From an uncultured Blautia sp. (GTDB taxonomy: Bacteria; Bacillota; Clostridia; Lachnospirales; Lachnospiraceae), in contig CALCDJ010000045.1 in the NCBI GenBank assembly GCA_937900135.1, positions 9,589 to 73,588 of the forward strand: a stretch of DNA of 64,000 nucleotides. Reading direction: 5' to 3'. This document shows, in pieces, positions 43,730-50,838 of this stretch. Every line of letters begins with the position of its first letter. Position 1 is the stretch's first letter. The position numbers were made by a program, and so were the translations under genes. The notes beneath the pieces were generated by a model that made no database searches, was not told the DNA's origin, and saw only the letters and a program-made list of their open reading frames with translations.

Positions 43730-43782
43730 ATTGGTCAGGAAAGTAGTACATTCTGTATTAACTTTCCTGGCCAATAAAAAAT
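43723..43782. repeat. 60-base near-perfect inverted repeat
   Basis: A 22-base left arm (43723-43744) pairs with a 22-base right arm (43761-43782) with a single G-U pair; the loop holds a smaller TACA/TGTA pair. The outer ends are T6 and A6. It overlaps the T tract of the UUCG terminator and, on the minus strand, follows the structured element below. Confidence 0.75.
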
Positions 43783-43860
43783 GCTCCGCAAGAATGCAGC
43801 CAGATGTATATGGAATAAGACAGCCAATGGCAGTCTGCATCTGACGCACAAAGCGGAGCA
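43776..43860 (-). ncRNA. Candidate structured RNA or complex terminator downstream of the cold-shock gene
   Basis: On the minus strand TGCTCCGC and GCGGAGCA (43860-43853 and 43789-43782) close an element of about 79 nt that is followed at once by TTTTTT, as in a terminated small RNA. Inside, ATGCAG/CTGCAT and CAGATG/CATCTG are mutually exclusive pairings, and GCC-ATT-GGC forms a small hairpin. A second hairpin (TCCCT/AGGGA, near 43863-43880) lies just 5' of it. No separate promoter is visible, so it may be the 3' end of the cold-shock mRNA. Confidence 0.45.
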
Positions 43861-43931
43861 AGTCCCTCAAAGAGAAAGGGATTTCGTGAATTATTCGACT
43901 AAAAACCTTCGGATTACTATTTATAATAAAA

Positions 43932-44132
43932 TTATAATTTAGTAACGTTAGCAGCCTGCATGCCACGAGCGCCTTCAGTTAAGTCATAAGTTACTGCCTG
44001 ACCTTCGTCCAGGGATTTGAAGCCTTCTCCGTTGATTGCAGAAAAGTGAACAAATACATCTGCTCCGTCTTCACCAGTAATAAATCCGTAACCTTTTTCT
44101 GCGTTGAACCATTTTACAGTTCCCTTGTTCAT
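43932..44132 (-). CDS. Cold-shock protein (CspA/CspB family)
   Basis: A 66-residue single cold-shock domain with RNP1 KGYGFI and RNP2 VFVHF, starting MNKGTVKWFNAEKG. Such proteins melt RNA secondary structure. The start is behind ATGGAGG. It has a consensus promoter and a structured leader of about 130 bases, as expected for thermally controlled csp genes. Confidence 0.95.
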   Translation of the reverse strand: MNKGTVKWFNAEKGYGFITGEDGADVFVHFSAINGEGFKSLDEGQAVTYDLTEGARGMQAANVTKL

Positions 44133-44261
44133 GATGTTACCTCCATAAAAAATAAAAGTTAAAAAGCTATCCAGCGATAAAAAATCACCAGATTTTACAG
44201 ATTATATCCTAATATATAATCTCTAAAAACTAGTGATTTTATATTAAATGATCCATATACA
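44133..44261 (-). promoter_or_regulatory. Structured 5' leader of the cold-shock gene
   Basis: About 129 bases between the predicted transcription start and the ATG. AAAATCAC (44181-44188) pairs with GTGATTTT (44233-44240), enclosing a perfect 9-bp stem AGATTATAT (44199-44207) / ATATAATCT (44214-44222). Nested A/T-rich stems in a long csp leader suggest temperature-dependent folding. Confidence 0.6.
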
Positions 44262-44267
44262 ATTCTG

Positions 44268-44296
44268 ATTATATCCCCTGACTTTCGAATTGTCAA
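44268..44296 (-). promoter_or_regulatory. Consensus promoter of the cold-shock gene
   Basis: On the minus strand TTGACA (44296-44291), 17-base spacer, TATAAT (44273-44268): a perfect match at both hexamers. Confidence 0.9.
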
Positions 44297-44345
44297 GATT
44301 ATTCTGAGACGAAAAAAAACTCTTTATTAAATGCCTCATTTCGTG

Positions 44346-44351
44346 TATTAT
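44346..44351 (+). promoter_or_regulatory. Possible -10 element of the pyrimidine operon
   Basis: TATTAT at 44346-44351 with a weak TTTATT 17 bases upstream. The leader to pyrC contains a small GCAGC/GCTGC hairpin (44403-44427) but no PyrR-type attenuator that I can see. Confidence 0.35.
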
Positions 44352-44455
44352 GTATCTTAGGAGTATTATGGGAAGAGAAGAATATTTCCATAAGAAGAAG
44401 GAGCAGCAGATGAGAACAAAAAGCTGCCATAATAATCAGGAAGGAGCATATTCGT

Positions 44456-45754
44456 ATGGGTATTCTGATTCGAGGAGGCCGTATTGTGGATGCGGCAACG
44501 AACACAGATAAAATTGCAGACATTTACCTGGAAGATGGGAAAATCGCATGTATAGGTGAAAAACTGGAGAAGAAGGAGAAAACGGACCGTCTGATCGACG
44601 CAAAAGGATGCGTGGTTATGCCGGGACTGATTGATCTCCATGTTCACTTAAGAGATCCGGGACAGGAATATAAAGAAGATATTATCACCGGTTCCAAGGC
44701 AGCAGCCAGAGGTGGGGTAACCACTGTGGTAGCTATGCCGAATACCATGCCGGTCATTGACAGCCCGGATCGTGTGAGCTATGTGCATAATAAGGCGGCG
44801 CAGCTTTCCAAGATCCATGTACTCCAGTCCGGTGCAATTACCAGAGGAGAAAAAGGAGAGGTGCTGGCAGATATTGAGGGAATGGCCAAAGCGGGAATTC
44901 CAGGTCTTTCCGAGGATGGCAAGTCAGTGATGAACAGCAGAGTTTACAAAAAGGCCATGGAAATCGCTGCCGCACATCATCTGCCTGTTTTTGCCCATTG
45001 TGAGGATATTGATCTTCGGGGAAAAGGCTGTATGAACGAAGACGAAAATGCAGTGCGCCTGGGACTTCCGGGAATCTGCAATGCCACAGAGGATACCATT
45101 GCAGCCAGGGATATTCTTCTGGCAAGCGAAACAGGAGTACACCTCCATCTCTGCCATTGTTCCACAGCAGGCGTGGCTAAGATGATGGAAGTTGTACAGG
45201 AAGCAGGCATGGGAGAGCAGATCACCGCAGAAGTATGCCCCCATCACTTTATCCTGACTTCCGATGACATTGAAAGAGACGATCCCAATTACAAGATGAA
45301 TCCGCCCCTTCGCACAAAGAAAGATGTGGAAGCATTAAGGGCAGGCCTGAAAAGCGGTGCGTTTAAGGTGATCAGCACAGATCATGCGCCTCATGGAGCT
45401 AAGGATAAGGTGGGTTCCATGCGCAACGCAGCTTTTGGAATCGTAGGATTGGAAACCAGCCTTGCACTTACCTATACAGAACTGGTGGAAAAAGGTGTGA
45501 TCACACTGATGGAGATGGTGGAAAAGATGAGCTGGAATCCGGCACAGATTCTGGGAATTGATGCAGGAACCATTCAGGAAGGACATCCGGCAGATGTGAT
45601 TGTGGTGGATCTGGATACCGAGTATCAGATCGACAAAAATCAGTTTGCATCCAAGGGACGGAATACACCGTTTGACGGATGGAAGGTAAAAGGAAAGGTT
45701 CTTTATACGATCTGCGATGGAAAAATCGCGTATGAGGAACTGAAACAGGCATAA
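44456..45754 (+). CDS. pyrC: Dihydroorotase
   Basis: A 432-residue class I dihydroorotase closing carbamoyl-aspartate to dihydroorotate. DLHVHLRDPGQEYKEDI carries the HxH zinc ligands, AHCED and HLCHCS the later histidines, and STDHAPH the catalytic aspartate. It is the first gene of a pyr operon, 67 bases before pyrF. The start is nine bases behind AAGGAG. Confidence 0.96.
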   Translation: MGILIRGGRIVDAATNTDKIADIYLEDGKIACIGEKLEKKEKTDRLIDAKGCVVMPGLIDLHVHLRDPGQEYKEDIITGSKAAARGGVTTVVAMPNTMPVIDSPDRVSYVHNKAAQLSKIHVLQSGAITRGEKGEVLADIEGMAKAGIPGLSEDGKSVMNSRVYKKAMEIAAAHHLPVFAHCEDIDLRGKGCMNEDENAVRLGLPGICNATEDTIAARDILLASETGVHLHLCHCSTAGVAKMMEVVQEAGMGEQITAEVCPHHFILTSDDIERDDPNYKMNPPLRTKKDVEALRAGLKSGAFKVISTDHAPHGAKDKVGSMRNAAFGIVGLETSLALTYTELVEKGVITLMEMVEKMSWNPAQILGIDAGTIQEGHPADVIVVDLDTEYQIDKNQFASKGRNTPFDGWKVKGKVLYTICDGKIAYEELKQA

Positions 45755-45821
45755 GGAAACCAGTCTGTCACAGAGAAAACGTGGCAGAGTATAAATATAA
45801 ACCATACAGGAGGAAACAAAC

Positions 45822-46748
45822 ATGATCAACAAACTCATTGAGAAAATTCAGAAGACAAATGCACCCATCGTGGTAGGACTGGATCCAATGCTCAATTATA
45901 TTCCGAAACATATCCAGGAAAAAGCATTTGCAGAATATGGAGAAACTCTGGAAGGAGCAGCAGAGGCAATCTGGCAGTTTAATAAAGGAATCGTGGATGC
46001 TACATACGATCTGATCCCTGCAGTGAAGCCACAGATCGCTATGTATGAGCAGTTTGGAATTCCAGGTATGATCGCCTACAAAAAGACCGTTGATTATTGT
46101 AAAGAAAAAGATCTGGTGGTGATCGGAGATATCAAACGTGGAGATATTGGCTCCACCTCCGCTGCCTATGCAGTAGGCCATCTTGGCAAGGTTCAGGTGG
46201 GAAGCCAGAAATTTGCCGGATTTAATGAAGATTTTGCCACAGTCAATCCATATCTTGGCTCTGATGGTGTGAAGCCTTTCATCGATGTGTGTAAGGAAGA
46301 AAACAAAGGTCTCTTCATTCTGGTTAAGACCTCTAATCCATCCAGCGGAGAATTCCAGGATCGCATCATTGACGGCCGTCCGCTCTATGAATGGGTAGGA
46401 GAAAAGGTTGCCAGCTGGGGCGAGGAACATATGGGTGACAAATACAGTTACATCGGCGCTGTAGTAGGAGCTACTTATCCGGAAATGGGCAAGGTGCTCA
46501 GAAAACTGATGCCGAAAACCTTTATTCTGGTTCCTGGTTATGGAGCGCAGGGAGGAAAGGGCGCTGATCTGGTACATTTCTTCAATGAAGATGGATTAGG
46601 AGCCATTGTCAATTCCTCCAGAGGTATTATTGCTGCTTACAAACAGGAAAAATATGCTTCTATTGGAGAATTAAACTATGCAGATGCGTCCCGCCAGGCA
46701 GTAGAAGATATGATCGCAGATATCAGCGGCGCACTTTCTGCACGCTAA
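45822..46748 (+). CDS. pyrF: Orotidine 5'-phosphate decarboxylase (type 2)
   Basis: A 308-residue enzyme, the length of the long (type 2) OMP decarboxylases. VVGLDPMLNYIPKHI opens the barrel, GDIKRGDIGST carries the catalytic Asp-Lys-Asp array, and VPGYGAQGGKG is the phosphate-binding loop. It gives UMP, the last step of the pathway. Confidence 0.96.
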   Translation: MINKLIEKIQKTNAPIVVGLDPMLNYIPKHIQEKAFAEYGETLEGAAEAIWQFNKGIVDATYDLIPAVKPQIAMYEQFGIPGMIAYKKTVDYCKEKDLVVIGDIKRGDIGSTSAAYAVGHLGKVQVGSQKFAGFNEDFATVNPYLGSDGVKPFIDVCKEENKGLFILVKTSNPSSGEFQDRIIDGRPLYEWVGEKVASWGEEHMGDKYSYIGAVVGATYPEMGKVLRKLMPKTFILVPGYGAQGGKGADLVHFFNEDGLGAIVNSSRGIIAAYKQEKYASIGELNYADASRQAVEDMIADISGALSAR

Positions 46749-46758
46749 GGAGGAACTT

Positions 46759-47541
46759 ATGAGTGAAAAGGCAAAAGAAAGCTGCAGCATTGTAAGCCAG
46801 GAATGTATTGGTACAGATATCTACAGTATGTGGCTTGAGACAAAGACCATTGCACAGAGCGCAAAACCGGGACAGTTTCTTTCTCTTTACAGCAAAGATG
46901 GAAGCAAGCTTCTTCCCCGTCCCATCAGCATCTGTGAAATAGATAAAGAAAAAAACAGGATTCGTCTGGTATACCGGGTTACCGGAAAAAATACCGGAAC
47001 AGAAGAATTTTCCCGTCTTCATGCCGGAATTCCGGTGGAAGCGATGGGACCTCTTGGAAACGGCTTCCCACTGGAAGAAGGAAACGGAAAACGAATCTTT
47101 CTGATTGGCGGAGGAATTGGGATTCCGCCCATGCTGGAAACTGCCAAACAGTTACAGGCTGAAAAACAGATTATTTTGGGATATCGGGACGAACTGTTTC
47201 TGAATCAGGAATTTGAACAATATGGAGACGTGTATCTGGCAACAGAAGATGGAAGTGCCGGAACAAAAGGAAATGTACTGGATGCAATCCGGGAACATCA
47301 CCTTCAGGCAGATATGATTTTTGCCTGCGGACCCACGCCTATGCTTCGCGCGTTAAAGGCATATGCACAGGAGCAGGGAATTGTCTGCTATATTTCCATG
47401 GAAGAACGTATGGCCTGCGGCATTGGCGCCTGCTTAGGCTGTGTATGCCAGTCCAAAGAGGTAGATGGGCATTCTCATGTACACAACAAACGAATCTGTA
47501 AAGATGGTCCGGTATTCTTAAGTACGGAGGTGGAGTTATGA
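46759..47541 (+). CDS. pyrK: Dihydroorotate dehydrogenase electron transfer subunit
   Basis: A 260-residue FAD/[2Fe-2S] protein. RPISICE binds FAD, GGGIGIPPMLETAKQL binds NAD, and the cysteines in CGIGACLGCVCQ with a later CKDG hold the [2Fe-2S] cluster. It passes electrons from PyrD to NAD+. pyrD overlaps it by four bases, in keeping with the PyrK-PyrDB heterotetramer. Confidence 0.96.
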   Translation: MSEKAKESCSIVSQECIGTDIYSMWLETKTIAQSAKPGQFLSLYSKDGSKLLPRPISICEIDKEKNRIRLVYRVTGKNTGTEEFSRLHAGIPVEAMGPLGNGFPLEEGNGKRIFLIGGGIGIPPMLETAKQLQAEKQIILGYRDELFLNQEFEQYGDVYLATEDGSAGTKGNVLDAIREHHLQADMIFACGPTPMLRALKAYAQEQGIVCYISMEERMACGIGACLGCVCQSKEVDGHSHVHNKRICKDGPVFLSTEVEL

Positions 47542-48443
47542 GTAAGCTCGGAGTAACCCTTGCAGGCGTGGAACTGAAAAATCCGGTAATGACTGCTTCC
47601 GGTACCTTCGGCTCCGGCGAAGAGTACAGTGAATTTGTAGATCTGAACAAGTTGGGTGCGGTGGTGACAAAGGGGGTTGCCAATGTGCCATGGCCAGGTA
47701 ATCCCACTCCTCGTATTGCAGAGACCAGTTCCGGTATGCTCAATGCCATTGGCCTGCAAAATCCCGGGATTGATGTATTCTGCGAAAGAGATATTCCTTT
47801 TTTGAAGAAATATGACACAAAGATCATAGTGAACGTCTGTGGAAAAAGCACTGAGGATTACTGTGAGGTGGTAGAACGTCTGGGAGAGGAGCCGGTAGAT
47901 CTTCTGGAGATCAATGTATCCTGCCCCAATGTAAAGGAAGGCGGCATTGCCTTTGGTCAGGACCCCAGGGCGCTGGAGGCCATCACAAAAGAAGTGAAGA
48001 AATACGCAAAACAGCCGATCATTATGAAATTAAGTCCCAATGTCACAGACATTACAGAAATGGCCCGGGCAGCAGAAGCCGGCGGTGCAGACGTATTGTC
48101 TCTGATCAATACACTGACAGGGATGAAGATTGATATTCATCGACGTACCTTTGCTCTGGCAAACAAAACCGGTGGTATGTCCGGTCCGGCAGTAAAGCCG
48201 GTGGCTGTCCGTATGGTATATCAGGTGGCTAACGCAGTAAAACTTCCAATTATCGGTATGGGCGGAATTGCTACAGCAGAGGACGCGCTGGAGTTTATTC
48301 TGGCAGGCGCCACCGCAGTATCTGTGGGAACTGCCAATTTCTTTAACCCATATGCCACAGAAGAAGTGGTGAAGGGACTCGAGGAATATATGGACCGATA
48401 TCAGGTGAAAGAGATTCAGGAGCTCATTGGAGCTGTTAAATAA
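47538..48443 (+). CDS. pyrD: Dihydroorotate dehydrogenase, catalytic subunit (class 1B)
   Basis: A 301-residue FMN barrel. LKNPVMTASGTFGSG opens it, NVSCPNVKEGG contains the catalytic cysteine typical of class 1, and GMGGIATAEDALEFILAGA binds FMN phosphate. Together with pyrK it forms the NAD-dependent class 1B enzyme. ATGA overlap with pyrK. Confidence 0.96.
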   Translation: MSKLGVTLAGVELKNPVMTASGTFGSGEEYSEFVDLNKLGAVVTKGVANVPWPGNPTPRIAETSSGMLNAIGLQNPGIDVFCERDIPFLKKYDTKIIVNVCGKSTEDYCEVVERLGEEPVDLLEINVSCPNVKEGGIAFGQDPRALEAITKEVKKYAKQPIIMKLSPNVTDITEMARAAEAGGADVLSLINTLTGMKIDIHRRTFALANKTGGMSGPAVKPVAVRMVYQVANAVKLPIIGMGGIATAEDALEFILAGATAVSVGTANFFNPYATEEVVKGLEEYMDRYQVKEIQELIGAVK

Positions 48444-48457
48444 TGGAGGAAAGAAAA

Positions 48458-49138
48458 ATGGAAGCATATAAACAGGAATTTATTGAATTTATGGTGGAAA
48501 GCAACGTGCTGAAATTTGGAGAGTTTACTCTGAAAAGCGGAAGAAAATCTCCATTCTTTATGAATGCCGGCGCTTATGTAACCGGTTCTCAGTTAAAACG
48601 TCTGGGAGAATATTACGCTAAGGCCATCCATGACAAGTATGGCGATGATTTTGATGTGCTGTTTGGACCGGCTTACAAGGGAATCCCCATCAGTGTAGTT
48701 ACAGCGATTGCGTACAGTGAGCTTTACGGAAAAGAAGTTCGTTATTGTTCCGACCGTAAAGAAGAAAAAGACCATGGCGCAGATAAGGGAAGCTTTCTTG
48801 GAAGTAAATTACAGGATGGCGATCGTGTGGTAATGATCGAGGATGTAACTACCTCCGGAAAATCCATGGAGGAGACAGTTCCCAAGGTAAAGGGCGCTGC
48901 TGATGTAACCATCGTGGGACTTATGGTTTCTTTAAATCGTATGGAAGTAGGGAAAGGCGGAGAGAAGAGCGCTCTGGAAGAAGTGCGTGACACCTACGGC
49001 TTTGAGACCAATGCCATTGTGACTATGGAAGAAGTGGTGGAGCATCTTTATAATAAAGAATGCGGCGGCAAAGTTGTTATTGATGATGAAATCAAAAAAG
49101 CCATTGATGCATATTATGAGCAGTATGGTGTAAAATAA
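48458..49138 (+). CDS. pyrE: Orotate phosphoribosyltransferase
   Basis: A 226-residue type I phosphoribosyltransferase joining orotate and PRPP. FTLKSGRKSPFFMNAG is the orotate-binding start, VVMIEDVTTSGKSMEE is the PRPP-binding motif. The ATG at 48458 is used because GGAGG lies between it and the upstream ATG at 48443. It closes the pyrCFKDE run. Confidence 0.96.
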   Translation: MEAYKQEFIEFMVESNVLKFGEFTLKSGRKSPFFMNAGAYVTGSQLKRLGEYYAKAIHDKYGDDFDVLFGPAYKGIPISVVTAIAYSELYGKEVRYCSDRKEEKDHGADKGSFLGSKLQDGDRVVMIEDVTTSGKSMEETVPKVKGAADVTIVGLMVSLNRMEVGKGGEKSALEEVRDTYGFETNAIVTMEEVVEHLYNKECGGKVVIDDEIKKAIDAYYEQYGVK

Positions 49139-49201
49139 CAGACGAAGAAAACTGCCGCAATGGAAGCGATAACATGTACCGGACCGTTAGGAGGGATTCT
49201 G

Positions 49202-49354
49202 TTGAACGAAAAAATCTATAAGACCATGTCACGCTGCGGGGCACTGAACCTTGCAGTTGGCATTACAGTGCTGGTGACAGGAGTTGCTGCCGGAATTCTC
49301 ATGATCTTAGGCGGAGCAAGACTTCTGAAACGCAAATCAGATATTTTGATATAA
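49202..49354 (+). CDS. Very small single-span membrane protein
   Basis: A 50-residue protein starting at TTG 49202 behind TTAGGAGG; an ATG at 49160 lacks a ribosome site. A hydrophobic helix at about 12-35 ends with a basic cluster (RLLKRKSD). Family not recognised. It lies between pyrE and a hairpin. Confidence 0.6.
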   Translation: MNEKIYKTMSRCGALNLAVGITVLVTGVAAGILMILGGARLLKRKSDILI

Positions 49355-49362
49355 GGACCGGT

Positions 49363-49395
49363 CGGAAAGCCACAGGAATTACCTGTGGCTTTCCG
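49363..49395 (+). terminator. Strong hairpin after the pyr region
   Basis: A 13-bp perfect stem (49364-49376 with 49382-49394) plus a closing C-G pair. The 3' tail is GGGACGTTTT, so the U tract is delayed and termination is not certain. Confidence 0.6.
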
Positions 49396-49419
49396 GGACG
49401 TTTTGGATAGGGGAGAAAT

Positions 49420-49893
49420 TTGAAGAACGAAACAAAACATATCATAAAACGAACAGGGGTGGTCCTTTTTCTGCTCTATGTTTTTCTGCTGATGTATCTT
49501 CTGTTTTTTTCAGAGGAATACGGACGTGTGGCAGAGGCAGAGCGGGCATACCGCTATAATCTGGTTCCTTTTGTAGAAATCCGAAGATTTTGGATGTATC
49601 GGGAACAACTGGGAGGAATGGCTCTTTTTCTGAACCTTTTTGGGAATGTTTTGGGCTTCCTTCCCTTTGGATTTATTCTTCCTGTGATTTTCAGAGGAAT
49701 GAGAAATGGATTTTTGATCGGGCTTTCCGGGTTTGCTGTAAGTCTCAGTGTGGAAATCATACAGCTTGTGACAAAGGTGGGATGCTTTGATGTGGATGAT
49801 CTGATTCTGAACACAATGGGGGCAGTTCTTGGGTATCTGGGTTTTGCTTTCTGTGATTACATTAGGAGAAACTATTATGGCAAAAAGATATAG
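49420..49893 (+). CDS. VanZ-family membrane protein
   Basis: A 157-residue protein with about four membrane spans. NLVPFVEIR, NLFGNVLGFLPFGF and the SVEIIQL..VGCFDVDDLILNTMGAVLGYL block are the VanZ-like signatures. VanZ gives low teicoplanin resistance in enterococci; most relatives are uncharacterised. Start TTG at 49420 behind GGGGAG. It overlaps the next gene by 17 bases. Confidence 0.88.
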   Translation: MKNETKHIIKRTGVVLFLLYVFLLMYLLFFSEEYGRVAEAERAYRYNLVPFVEIRRFWMYREQLGGMALFLNLFGNVLGFLPFGFILPVIFRGMRNGFLIGLSGFAVSLSVEIIQLVTKVGCFDVDDLILNTMGAVLGYLGFAFCDYIRRNYYGKKI

Positions 49894-50191
49894 ATATGCA
49901 TTTACAAAGAAGAAAGAAGCCAGAAAGGGGAAATGGTCAGTGGGGCTGGCCATCGCCTCTTTCTGCCTGTTTGTGGTATCGGTACTGACTTCCTTTTTTC
50001 TGGAGGGCAAGTATGGCTTTGTTGTGGGGGGGATCTGCCTGTTTGCCACAATGCTTTCTGTTTATGGCTTTATTGTAGGACTTTTGAGTTTTTCGGAGGA
50101 AAAGCGGGCGCATCGCACCAGTATGATTGGTTCCTTTCTCAATGGAATCCTGATGGTGGGATGGCTGGGCTTTTTTTTGATGGGAGTGTAG
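49877..50191 (+). CDS. DUF6142-like small membrane protein
   Basis: A 104-residue protein with a basic N terminus and three hydrophobic segments (about 20-42, 48-70, 84-103). The ATG at 49877 lies behind TAGGAG, inside the end of the VanZ-like gene. Its sequence resembles DUF6142 proteins of Lachnospiraceae; function unknown. Confidence 0.7.
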   Translation: MAKRYRYAFTKKKEARKGKWSVGLAIASFCLFVVSVLTSFFLEGKYGFVVGGICLFATMLSVYGFIVGLLSFSEEKRAHRTSMIGSFLNGILMVGWLGFFLMGV

Positions 50192-50194
50192 GAT

Positions 50195-50785
50195 ATGGAA
50201 CGATTGGAACAACAACTGAATTTTATTGTAGAAGTAGACAAAGTAAAGAACATCATTCGCCAGACTTACCTTTCTGATGGAAAAAGAAAAGAGAATGATG
50301 CAGAACATTCCTGGCATCTGGCTCTGATGGCTGTACTTTTGAAGGAGTATGCAGCGCAGGAAGTGGATCTTGCCAGGGTGGTGCCAATGGTATTGGTTCA
50401 CGATCTGGTGGAAATAGATGCAGGAGATACCTATGCATATGACGAGAAGGCTGCCATGGATAAAGAAATCCGGGAGAAAAAAGCAGCCAATCGGATTTTT
50501 GGCCTGCTGCCGGAAGAGCAGGGGACATATTTCCGTTCCCTTTGGGACGAGTTTGAGGCCTATGAGACTCCAGAGGCAAAATTTGCACATGTACTGGATA
50601 ATTTTCAGCCTCTTCTTCTGAATCATGTGTCTGACGGAAAAAGCTGGACAGAGCATGGAGTGAAAAAAAGCCAGATTTATAAGCGGAACAGCCGTGTGGC
50701 AGAGAGTGCCCCAAAAATCTGGGAGTATATGCAGGAACTCATTGAACTCCATATACAAAAGGGGCATGTGATTGACGATATGTAA
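50195..50785 (+). CDS. HD-domain hydrolase (YfbR-like)
   Basis: A 196-residue phosphohydrolase. H38 in DAEHSWH, H69-D70 in VHDLVEID and a later aspartate in VLDNFQPLL form the HD metal site; the layout matches YfbR/HDDC2-like 5'-nucleotidases. The exact substrate is not known. It starts three bases after the DUF6142-like gene. A short CCGGC/GCCGG hairpin follows it. Confidence 0.87.
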   Translation: MERLEQQLNFIVEVDKVKNIIRQTYLSDGKRKENDAEHSWHLALMAVLLKEYAAQEVDLARVVPMVLVHDLVEIDAGDTYAYDEKAAMDKEIREKKAANRIFGLLPEEQGTYFRSLWDEFEAYETPEAKFAHVLDNFQPLLLNHVSDGKSWTEHGVKKSQIYKRNSRVAESAPKIWEYMQELIELHIQKGHVIDDM

Positions 50786-50838
50786 AACAAAATATAAAAT
50801 CCGGCAAAAAGGCCGGTCAAAGAAAAGGAGAGGAAACA

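Noticed and set aside
44297..44455. PyrR-type attenuator before pyrC
   Set aside because: No terminator/antiterminator pair or PyrR-binding loop is recognisable.
50801..50816. CCGGC/GCCGG hairpin before the aminopeptidase as a terminator
   Set aside because: The stem is only five pairs and there is no T tract on the plus strand.
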